The translations under genes were made by a program, and so were the position numbers. Positions 1-5,661 of a stretch of 5,661 bases of DNA are shown here, one piece after another. Every line of letters starts with the position of its first letter. Within the stretch, counting starts at the first letter, position 1. The notes below the pieces were generated by a model, which saw nothing but the letters and a program-made list of their open reading frames with translations, did not search any database and was not told where the DNA came from. Origin of the DNA: Chlamydia trachomatis (GTDB lineage Bacteria; Chlamydiota; Chlamydiia; Chlamydiales; 2-12-FULL-49-11); assembly GCA_945870925.1 (NCBI GenBank), contig CAMBTZ010000091.1, forward strand, positions 1-5,661, read 5' to 3'.

Positions 1-2
1 CG

Positions 3-3000
3 TTTGGCAGATGCATCTTAACTATTTTTCCAGAGGTTTCAGATGAAGAAGGTGTTTTATATCATCCGACAATGGAATGTGACTATGACCTATTTGGCAA
101 TACGATCATTTGCAAAAACAGTAAAGGTGAAGTAAAAAAGACCACCTACAATATTCTCTCTAAACCTATTCTAGAAATTTTTCCGGACGGATCCAAATTA
201 CACCATTTTTATGAAGTAGGAGGTGGGTTAAAACAGACAATAACTCAAGATGAGTCTTACACATTTTATAAAAGCGATATCTTTGGACGTATAGTCTCTA
301 AACAAAGCGCTCTTTTTAAAGAAAAATGGGTCTATTCCCCAACTAGCCTCCTTTCATATACTGATGAAACTGGCCTTACAAAAACATTTACATACGATGA
401 ATTTGGAAGAAAAATTGAAGAAGCAGCTCTAGACCGAAGAACTACCTATTCTTATGATAGCCTAAACTTTTTAGAATCTATCCATATTGGCGATATTACG
501 ACTACTCAAATCCATAACAATGAAGGCCTAATTATAAAAGAAGATGTGTGTGGTGAAAATATTTGCATCTACACCTATGATACTGAAGGTCGAAAGAGTG
601 CTATAAAAAAAATAACCTCGGCAGGAACCGCTGTTGATACAATCACATATGATTCTGAAGGTAATATTATTTCTCATACCGATCCGATTGGCGCCACTAC
701 ACAATTTAGACATGAAAATTCATCTAAAACAACAATCGATCCAATAGGAAACATAACAATTCAGAGTTTTGACGCATTAAATAGGCTTATAAAAGTAGAG
801 AATCAAAATGCAAATAGAGAGACGGTTTCAATACAGGAAAATTTTTATGACAAAACCGGTAATCTAGCTCGAAAAGTCTCCCATATATACCAAAATGGAC
901 AATTCAAGCAAAAATCTGAAATCACTTGGGAATATGATTTTAGAGGACTTGTTATCAAAGAGAGTCAATCTGAAAAAACCACTTATAACAAATATGATGT
1001 TTTAGGAAGATTGATAACCCGGATCCTTCCAAATGGTGTTATTTTATCACATTCATATGATTTTGAATGCCGATTAACCGAACTTAAAAGTTCAGATAAT
1101 TCTATTCACTACGTTTATAAATACGATCTTGGATCAAATCCTATAGAAATTAGAGATGAACTTCAAAGAACTTCACTTAAAAGAAGTTACAATCCGTTTG
1201 GTGATCTTATTCATGAAATAAACAACCAAAATCTGACTTGTAGTTGGGAATATGATCAACTTGGTAGAGAAAAAAGCCTTACACTTCCTGATAGATCAAA
1301 AATTGAATATCAATTTGAAAGCAATCATATGAAAAAAATAGAGCGGATTTCTAAAAACGGAACCTCGCTTTATCAGCATACATATGATGTTTTTAATCAA
1401 AATGGACATGTTCACGAAGAATCACTCATTTATGATTTAGGAAAAATTATAACCCACCACGACCTTTTAGAAAGACCCTATAAAACAATCTCACCTCACC
1501 ACAAAGCAACCACAACATATGGACAATCAGGTCTTGTATTGTCATTAGAAAACTCCCTATTTACTAAAAAAATCTACCAGTACGATCCTCTTAAACAACT
1601 AGTCAAAGAAAATGAGTGGGAATATAATTTTGATTCAATCGGAAACCCTTCTGATTTAAAAACTAATGAATTTTGCCAACTTACAAGTGAATTTCTCTAT
1701 GATACAAATGGCAATCCATTAAAAAGAATGAATAGTTCAATAGAGTATAAATATGACGCTCTTGGAAGATTGACGCATATTATCGATCCTCAATATAAAA
1801 AAATCGAATTCACTTATGATGCTTACTCTCGCTTATTCTCAAAAACCATAAATGGACAAAAAATATTCTATCTTTACGATCAAGAGTATGAAATAGGGAC
1901 AGTAAAAAAAGACGGAACTGTACTAGATTTAAAAGTACTAGGCCTTGGCTTAAATGGAGATATTGGAGCTGCTATTGCGATTGAAATCGAAGATAAAATC
2001 TATGCCCCACTTCACGATTTTCAAGGAAATATAATAGGTATTATCTCAAAAAATGGAATACTTACTGAAACTTGCGACTATGATTCCTTTGGAAATGAAA
2101 CAATCAGTTCTGATCTAAACCCTTGGCACTTTTGTTCCAAAAGAAAAGAAGAGGGGCTTATTTATTTTGGCAGGCGTTTTTATGACCCTGAATATGGAAG
2201 ATGGCTCACTCCGGATCCACTTGGATTTTTTGAAAGCACTAATTGCTACTTATATAATCTTAACTCCCCATTAAACAGACTCGATCTCTTTGGTCTCTCC
2301 TCTATCCCAGGCGTTGGCTTTTATTTTGAACCGAGCAAATTATCAAGCGCACAAGGACAAGTCCCCTATTTTAAAATACCTCCACAAATAATATTATGCA
2401 CATCAATATTATCAAAGACCCCATTTGCAGCCCCCGCTGACTGCATAGTCATCAGCGGATTTCTTCACAGAATACACTTCACTCCCCTCGAAAAAATCTT
2501 CAATCGGGCTAACCTCATTAATCATATGAATGAAATTGTCTCTAAGGAACCCGGCATAATAGGCATCATTACAGGTCAAAACGGTATAAATACATCACTT
2601 GCCGAATTCATAGAAAACTCTACAAGCCTCACAAGTAATATCGCAGAAGGCACTACCTACATAGGTCACCACAATAAATCCCAAGGTCTCATCCAAGATG
2701 TTAGCAGAACACAAAATCAACTGAAAAACAGAACCCTCACTACTAACGCAAAGCAAACAGGCAATTTCCTAGGTATCATCGCCGACTCCCTCGGTAATAT
2801 TCAATCAAACTCCTACTGGCTCCACATACCCCATAGCGAAGCCGGCATCCTCTTCAACCTTGGCTACACCACCCTCTCCGATTCCCAACAAAATACCCTC
2901 AAAAACCAACTCCTCATCTTCGCTATCGCTCCCGCCGAACCAATCTCCTGGCGCCACTGCCTAGAAGCAGACAACATCTACTCAACCAAAGACCTAATAA

Positions 3001-3197
3001 CCGGCCCCTTTGGAAAAAAGTATAAAAACAATCCCAATTACAATATAAGTAATATCAAATGCGAATCGCCCCGAAAAGAATTTAGCGCCTATATCGCTGA
3101 TCACGCTTTCACCGGCACCACTTATCGAAATGCTACAACTAAACAAATTCAAATACTTAGAGGAAAAAATGGTTTTTATGATTCAAGAAGCCGTTAA
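3..3197 (+). CDS. Rhs/YD-repeat protein with alpha/beta-hydrolase-like C-terminal tip (5' partial)
   Basis: The frame is open from base 3, and the upstream residues (ending HPTMECDYDLFGN) continue the repeat pattern. The ATG at 72 is therefore internal and the real start lies left of the window. Counting that codon as residue 1, about 18 YD repeats follow (FTYDEFGRK, YTYDTEGRK, WEYDQLGRE, YKYDALGRL) to about 640. The Rhs-associated core comes next: GRRFYDPEYGRWLTPDPLG near 699-717, then NSPLNRLDLFGL near 731-742. In known Rhs proteins the YD repeats form a closed cocoon and the core cuts off the toxic tip by aspartyl autoproteolysis. Here the second motif is DLFGL instead of DPxGL. The tip (about 743-1041) has NGIN at 837-840, HSEAG with Ser922, IAPA, STKD with Asp974 and DHAF with His1011. 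This pattern fits a serine hydrolase and resembles, from memory, chlamydial DUF687. Rhs identity is near certain; the hydrolase call is moderate; the target is unknown. The stop at 3195-3197 lies inside the next gene. Confidence 0.93.
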   Translation, partial: FGRCILTIFPEVSDEEGVLYHPTMECDYDLFGNTIICKNSKGEVKKTTYNILSKPILEIFPDGSKLHHFYEVGGGLKQTITQDESYTFYKSDIFGRIVSKQSALFKEKWVYSPTSLLSYTDETGLTKTFTYDEFGRKIEEAALDRRTTYSYDSLNFLESIHIGDITTTQIHNNEGLIIKEDVCGENICIYTYDTEGRKSAIKKITSAGTAVDTITYDSEGNIISHTDPIGATTQFRHENSSKTTIDPIGNITIQSFDALNRLIKVENQNANRETVSIQENFYDKTGNLARKVSHIYQNGQFKQKSEITWEYDFRGLVIKESQSEKTTYNKYDVLGRLITRILPNGVILSHSYDFECRLTELKSSDNSIHYVYKYDLGSNPIEIRDELQRTSLKRSYNPFGDLIHEINNQNLTCSWEYDQLGREKSLTLPDRSKIEYQFESNHMKKIERISKNGTSLYQHTYDVFNQNGHVHEESLIYDLGKIITHHDLLERPYKTISPHHKATTTYGQSGLVLSLENSLFTKKIYQYDPLKQLVKENEWEYNFDSIGNPSDLKTNEFCQLTSEFLYDTNGNPLKRMNSSIEYKYDALGRLTHIIDPQYKKIEFTYDAYSRLFSKTINGQKIFYLYDQEYEIGTVKKDGTVLDLKVLGLGLNGDIGAAIAIEIEDKIYAPLHDFQGNIIGIISKNGILTETCDYDSFGNETISSDLNPWHFCSKRKEEGLIYFGRRFYDPEYGRWLTPDPLGFFESTNCYLYNLNSPLNRLDLFGLSSIPGVGFYFEPSKLSSAQGQVPYFKIPPQIILCTSILSKTPFAAPADCIVISGFLHRIHFTPLEKIFNRANLINHMNEIVSKEPGIIGIITGQNGINTSLAEFIENSTSLTSNIAEGTTYIGHHNKSQGLIQDVSRTQNQLKNRTLTTNAKQTGNFLGIIADSLGNIQSNSYWLHIPHSEAGILFNLGYTTLSDSQQNTLKNQLLIFAIAPAEPISWRHCLEADNIYSTKDLITGPFGKKYKNNPNYNISNIKCESPRKEFSAYIADHAFTGTTYRNATTKQIQILRGKNGFYDSRSR
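3159..3163 (+). promoter_or_regulatory. Ribosome binding site for the 3169 gene
   Basis: AGAGG lies five A residues before the ATG at 3169, inside the coding sequence of the upstream Rhs gene. It decides the start of the small gene, since the ATG at 3130 has no comparable purine-rich site before it. The placement suggests that ribosomes finishing the Rhs gene could reinitiate here. Confidence 0.7.
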
Positions 3198-3711
3198 AAG
3201 GCTATTTTTTATAATTTTTATTGGAAGTCACCTGTTAGCTGTAAATAAAGATGATGATGTTCCTTATATTAAATATGCTAAAGAAATTACCGAGCCATTC
3301 ATAGCGGAATGCAAAAAAAAATATGACCTAGAATGTATTGGAACTGGCGGAAGATTTACATATAATATAGCTCAAATTAATTTGCATTTTTTAGCATACC
3401 GAAAAGGCTCTATAGAAGAAGCTAGAATCCTCGAAGTAAAAATGATTGAAAACCTCCTCAATAAAATTAATTCTGATGATAAAATCAAACCATTTCTTTT
3501 TGAATATCCATTTAAAACAAACAACTTAGACATTTCGATCTCGTACCAAAAAAAAGATGATTCGAATTACACAGACGGAAGCGTTGCTCTTGTTTTTTTA
3601 GGTAAAAACAAGCTTTTCTACTGCGCTGAAGACCCTAAAACGGGGAAACTTGTCGATCTTTTGGAAGAGCCGTATGAAGAAGCTAAAATAATCGTAAATA
3701 AAACTAAATAG
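3169..3711 (+). CDS. Exported 180-aa protein overlapping the Rhs end; candidate immunity/partner protein
   Basis: I chose the ATG at 3169 over the longer ATG at 3130 because AGAGG (3159-3163) sits five bases upstream. This start also puts a signal peptide at the N-terminus: charged KR at residues 10-11, hydrophobic LFFIIFIGSHLL, and probable cleavage after Ala24. The mature protein (about 156 residues) is lysine- and glutamate-rich, with Cys pairs in ECKKKYDLEC and a later LFYCAED. It has no other membrane segment and no catalytic motif I recognise. The second half (SISYQKKDD, DGSVALVFLGKNKLFYCAED, EEPYEEA) looks like alternating beta strands closed by a helix. I recall similar small proteins beside Rhs genes in environmental chlamydiae, but cannot name a family. 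It overlaps the Rhs gene by 29 bases, so translational coupling is likely. The position is where Rhs immunity genes sit, and export would suit protection against an envelope-acting hydrolase. That role is inference. It could instead be an accessory or secreted protein. Confidence 0.85.
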   Translation: MVFMIQEAVKRLFFIIFIGSHLLAVNKDDDVPYIKYAKEITEPFIAECKKKYDLECIGTGGRFTYNIAQINLHFLAYRKGSIEEARILEVKMIENLLNKINSDDKIKPFLFEYPFKTNNLDISISYQKKDDSNYTDGSVALVFLGKNKLFYCAEDPKTGKLVDLLEEPYEEAKIIVNKTK

Positions 3712-3733
3712 AGCAATGAGAACTTCCTTTTCG

Positions 3734-3816
3734 ATCTTATAGCGAATTAAATTTCTTAGAAGCTGTCCTAAAACCTAAAAAGGTTTATATAGAGTAAATT
3801 TAATTCGCTATAAGAT
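3734..3816. repeat. 21-bp perfect inverted repeat with 41-base loop
   Basis: The left arm 3734-3754 (core TTATAGCGAATTAAATTT) and right arm 3796-3816 are exact reverse complements over 21 bases. The loop holds a smaller hairpin, AAACCT / AGGTTT (3771-3776 and 3781-3786, loop AAAA). The structure starts 22 bases after the stop at 3711, so an RNA copy could act as a 3' stem-loop for the Rhs operon, although there is no clean U-tract. A third copy of the arm lies at 3927-3947, which points to a dispersed repeat, not a dedicated terminator. Confidence 0.8.
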
Positions 3817-3840
3817 GTTCCAATGAAAAAATTGCCTAAA

Positions 3841-4048
3841 ATTCAACGCAAAGGCGCAAAGAAACAAAGGCACAAAAAAAAGAAGATGCCCTACTTCGCA
3901 TCCACTATTCTATAAATAAAATGAATTTATAGTGAATTAAATTTACTATTAGATAACCTTACACAGTATCTGCTTTTGGTTTCCATTAGGCAATATCCGT
4001 TGCTGAATAAGATAGCTAGCTTTGTATCTTTGCGCCTTTGCGTTGAAT
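3841..4048. repeat. 22-bp inverted repeat of the CGCAAAGG family
   Basis: The arms 3841-3862 (beginning ATTCAACGCAAAGGCGCAAA) and 4027-4048 are exact reverse complements over 22 bases, separated by 164 bases. The left arm is followed by an imperfect copy, so that CAAAGGCGCAAAGAAA (3849-3864) and CAAAGGCACAAAAAAA (3865-3880) are tandem 16-mers matching at 14 of 16 positions. Similar CGCAAAGGCGCAAAG strings are widespread intergenic repeats in several bacterial phyla (from memory). No coding function is seen. Confidence 0.75.
3927..3947 (+). repeat. Third copy of the TTATAG(C/T)GAATTAAATTT repeat
   Basis: TTATAGTGAATTAAATTTAC and the following T match the reverse complement of 3793-3813 at 20 of 21 positions, and match 3737-3754 at 17 of 18. 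The copy overlaps a local hairpin: CTATAAAT (3910-3917) pairs with ATTTATAG (3925-3932) across seven bases. Together with 3793-3813 it brackets a 155-base segment, so these sequences may be the ends of a second small element. Confidence 0.65.
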
Positions 4049-4058
4049 CTTTGATACC

Positions 4059-4076
4059 ATCTAGCACGAGCTAGAT
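4059..4076. repeat. Small perfect hairpin ATCTAGC-ACGA-GCTAGAT
   Basis: A perfect 7-bp stem with a four-base loop, followed on the plus strand by TTTCAGTTTT. It could be a weak intrinsic terminator reading rightward, or only a palindrome at the end of the insertion-like element. The stem is AT-rich and the U-run is interrupted, so I do not call it a terminator. Confidence 0.4.
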
Positions 4077-4217
4077 TTCAGTTTTAAAAGACGCTCTAGG
4101 TTTTAGTACAGCTTCTTAGAATGTCCCTATCGCGATTAAGGTTGACCTCATCACATCGAAGTCACATGTACGAGCTTCAACGTAATTTTCGAAAACTTTG
4201 AAATAAAAGACAAAACA

Positions 4218-4245
4218 AAAAGCCCAAACTTTCGCTTGGGCTTTT
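4218..4245 (-). terminator. Intrinsic terminator downstream of the tRNA-Ser-like sequence
   Basis: AAAAGCCCAA (4218-4227) and TTGGGCTTTT (4236-4245) form a perfect 10-bp stem around an eight-base loop. On the minus strand the stem is followed by a long T-rich run (complement of 4201-4221), the expected form for a strong intrinsic terminator. It begins four bases after the tRNA discriminator position, so it belongs to that gene. The stem is symmetric and also has a short T-run on the plus strand, so it may insulate both directions. Confidence 0.88.
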
Positions 4246-4249
4246 AATT

Positions 4250-4340
4250 CGGAAGAGGTAGGATTTGAACCCACGGTCCCCGCAAAGGGACTCCTGTTTT
4301 CAAGAAAGCCGCATTCCTTAACATCACAGTAGCCAGCTAC
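4250..4340 (-). tRNA. tRNA-Ser(UGA)-like sequence, 5' half degraded; probable pseudogene
   Basis: Read on the minus strand, the 3' half is a convincing class II tRNA. The anticodon loop is CTTGAAA (anticodon TGA, plus-strand 4300-4302). A long variable arm pairs 4276-4280 with 4287-4291. The T-arm is GTGGG-TTCAAAT-CCTAC (4258-4274). The acceptor 3' strand CTCTTCC (4251-4257) is followed by discriminator G at 4250, with no encoded CCA. The 5' half fails: no GGAAGAG acceptor partner exists upstream, the D-arm is unrecognisable before TTAAGGAATGC, and the anticodon stem (GCTTT against ACAGG) has two mismatches. A 16-base palindrome sits where the D-arm should be. The downstream terminator is intact. 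I read it as a decayed or recombination-truncated serine tRNA, perhaps a scar left by integration; the clearly tRNA-derived part is 4250-4322. Confidence 0.6.
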
Positions 4341-4342
4341 TG
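4327..4342. repeat. Perfect palindrome CAGTAGC-CA-GCTACTG
   Basis: Two 7-base arms, exactly complementary, are separated by two bases. The palindrome lies where the tRNA-like sequence stops matching a tRNA, so it may mark the junction of whatever disrupted the 5' half, or be part of the incoming DNA. Confidence 0.55.
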
Positions 4343-4343
4343 C

Positions 4344-4552
4344 CCACAGCACAATGATACCCGATCCCAGCCATTTTCGACAAATAGAGAGATGTACTGA
4401 GATATGTCAGTTATAGGGTGCAAATGTACCTTAAGTGTACCTTCTTTCAAATAACTCTATATTTAAAAATCGCACTCTAAATAAAATACTTACCGTTACT
4501 TATTAACAAAAAGCTGTTTACACAAAAATGACATGAAGATATTGTGTCCAAA
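4344..4552. other. Leader region of the second Rhs gene, no gene seen
   Basis: This AT-rich stretch has no supportable reading frame. It contains an 8-base direct repeat TGTACCTT at 4425-4432 and 4436-4443, whose starts are 11 bases apart, with a further TGTAC at 4393-4397. I found no sigma-70 pair with good spacing; TAAAAT at 4482-4487 is a possible -10 without a clear -35. The promoter of the second Rhs gene should lie here. Confidence 0.35.
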
Positions 4553-5661
4553 ATGAAAAGATTCGCATACTTATTTCTTATTTTACCCTCCTTAATATTA
4601 AGCGAATGGAATGATCCGTTTAAAGAAAATAGTGATCCAGCGATAGCTCATCATGTCAATGTAATCACAGGAAAATTACAGCTTGCTTTTCAAGATCATA
4701 TAGTAAAAGGCGCAATTCCGATTCCTCTCGTCAGAACATACACAAACTTTGGAATGACGGTAAAAGCTCCTGCCGATTGGCAATTAATGGGTGGCTGGAA
4801 TTTTTTTCCACAAATACACCTTTATCTTGACCCTCGAGAAGATGATTTTAAAGTCTACCTCAGGGAACCAAATGGAAAATTGTTGACCTATTCGGCCCCT
4901 CATAAAGATGACCATACACTTATTATGAATCCCGAAAATTATGGAAACGATTCAGAATATATGACTTATAGATTAAATCCAAATAATCACCGTCTACACC
5001 TTAATTATAAAAAGGGAGAAGCAATCCTCCATATGGCAAATGGTGGAAAGCGTATTTATAAAGGCCCTCGTAAGGGATTTGTCGATAAATTAGCCGATTA
5101 TAATCTATTTAATTTTGAACGCAGTGCAAGACATTATCTTTTACAAGAAGAAATTTCACCATCGGGACAGAAGACTCTTTATATATACTCCGATGATAAA
5201 AAAGCGATCAAGATTCTTCAAGTTAATCCTTCTAATACTAAAGTATATTCCGGACTCTCTCTAAGACAAATGAATCAACATCGACCTTTTTACATTCATA
5301 TCGCAACTAGCGATAAGCAATACTTAGCCTATTTTGGTCAGTCAATCGAAGATCGAGATTACCTATCTAAAGTAACAAGTAGCCTTCGTCCTTCTGAATC
5401 TATTTCTTACCATCCTTCTAAAGCTCTTTTTGGAGCACATTTAGAAACTATCGCTTTGCCTGATAGACCCAACTTTCGCATCGAATATTATCTTCCTCAA
5501 AATAAAAAAGAGCTTAAGCAATATCAAACTTTAGACGAAAAACCCCCTGAGGCCTATAAAGTCAAAGCTGCTTTTGATGTAGGAATGAAAGTTGCTACCT
5601 TTACCTACACTTCAAATTCTACAGATGTCAGAGATTGCGATAACATCCTTACTCGTTACTA
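4553..5661 (+). CDS. Rhs-family protein, N-terminal 369 residues (3' partial)
   Basis: The frame is open from the ATG at 4553 to the right edge, where it ends inside a codon. The N-terminus MKRFAYLFLILPSLILS is a signal peptide, probably cleaved before EWNDPF, so the protein is Sec-exported. Residues about 21-70 carry DPAIAHHVNVITGKLQL and IPIPLVRTYTNFG. This is the pattern seen at the N-terminus of Rhs proteins (HVNV-TG, then a small hydrophobic segment and R-x-Y), comparable to DUF6531-type domains. Residues about 70-369 look like a beta-rich domain (YLREPNGKLLTYSAP, LHMANGGKRIYKG, ISPSGQKTLYIYSDD) that normally precedes the YD repeats; no YD repeat is reached yet. GTG at 4544 is an alternative start: it lies four bases after GAAGA (4535-4539) and would add three residues. 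I prefer ATG because it gives a standard signal peptide. The gene follows the first Rhs gene in the same orientation, suggesting a tandem array. Confidence 0.88.
   Translation, partial: MKRFAYLFLILPSLILSEWNDPFKENSDPAIAHHVNVITGKLQLAFQDHIVKGAIPIPLVRTYTNFGMTVKAPADWQLMGGWNFFPQIHLYLDPREDDFKVYLREPNGKLLTYSAPHKDDHTLIMNPENYGNDSEYMTYRLNPNNHRLHLNYKKGEAILHMANGGKRIYKGPRKGFVDKLADYNLFNFERSARHYLLQEEISPSGQKTLYIYSDDKKAIKILQVNPSNTKVYSGLSLRQMNQHRPFYIHIATSDKQYLAYFGQSIEDRDYLSKVTSSLRPSESISYHPSKALFGAHLETIALPDRPNFRIEYYLPQNKKELKQYQTLDEKPPEAYKVKAAFDVGMKVATFTYTSNSTDVRDCDNILTRY

Larger units (their letters stand above)
3759..4115. mobile_element. IS/MITE-like non-coding element with terminal inverted repeats
   Basis: The left end GAAGCTGTCCTAAAACCT (3759-3776) and the right end AGGTTTTAGTACAGCTTC (4098-4115) are reverse complements with one mismatch. 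Both are flanked by the direct repeat TTA (3756-3758 and 4116-4118), consistent with a target-site duplication. If the boundary is moved slightly, the flanks can be read as CTTAG. Ends of the GAAGCTGTCC type with short T/A-rich duplications recall IS5-family elements; this is a family resemblance from memory. The 357-base interior has no transposase reading frame, so this is a MITE or a deletion derivative that would depend on a transposase elsewhere. It carries two other inverted-repeat systems, so it may be a nest of insertions. Confidence 0.6.

Noticed and set aside
72..74. ATG at 72 as the start of the first Rhs gene
   Set aside because: The same frame is open back to base 3 and the residues before it continue naturally into the first YD motif. 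There is no signal peptide or Rhs N-terminal domain after it.
528..713. 61-codon reading frame on the minus strand
   Set aside because: It lies entirely antisense within the YD-repeat coding region, has a low-complexity Ser/Ile/Phe/Cys-rich product and shows no recognisable domain.
3130..3168. Upstream ATG at 3130 extending the small exported protein by 13 residues
   Set aside because: It has no ribosome binding site, would bury the signal peptide behind a charged extension, and increases the overlap with the Rhs gene.
3734..4048. CRISPR-like array from the repeated motifs
   Set aside because: The copies are in mixed orientation, differ in spacing, and have no regular unique spacers of uniform length.
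4059..4080. Rightward terminator at the ATCTAGC hairpin
   Set aside because: The stem is short and AT-rich and the T-run is interrupted. There is also no gene directly upstream that would need it.
4116..4352. 78-codon reading frame on the minus strand
   Set aside because: It runs through the tRNA-like sequence and the terminator stem, so its product is a translation of RNA-gene DNA and not a credible protein.

Overview
The window looks like an accessory locus of an environmental chlamydia (Parachlamydiales-type). The evidence is AT-rich DNA, chlamydia-style Rhs/YD-repeat genes in tandem, and a C-terminal domain that I recall as resembling the chlamydial DUF687 proteins. This assignment rests on recognition from memory; no search was run.

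Positions 1-3197 hold the 3' part of a large Rhs/YD-repeat gene that is already open at the left edge. About 700 residues of YD repeats lead into a typical Rhs core, ending around residue 742 (counting the codon at 72 as 1). A roughly 300-residue C-terminal tip follows. It has an HSEAG nucleophile elbow, an STKD acid candidate and a DHAF histidine candidate, so I read it as an alpha/beta-hydrolase-like (lipase or esterase) tip. Its DNA is visibly richer in C than the repeat region.

Positions 3169-3711 encode a 180-residue protein with a signal peptide. It overlaps the end of the Rhs gene by 29 bases and has its own good ribosome binding site. Position, size and export make it a candidate immunity or partner protein for the tip, but this is inference.

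Positions 3712-4552 (841 bases) contain no convincing gene and are dense in structure. I see three nested inverted-repeat systems: an IS/MITE-like element with near-perfect ends and flanking TTA, a 21-bp palindrome family present in three copies, and a 22-bp inverted copy of a CGCAAAGG-type repeat. Next come a strong terminator and, on the minus strand, a tRNA-Ser(UGA)-like sequence. Its 3' half is intact and its 5' half is broken.

Positions 4553-5661 are the 5' end of a second Rhs gene: a signal peptide, then a conserved N-terminal domain with the HVNVITG motif, running off the right edge. The layout is therefore Rhs with hydrolase tip, exported partner, repeat-rich and tRNA-scarred spacer, next Rhs. 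It looks like a tandem Rhs array that has grown by recombination.
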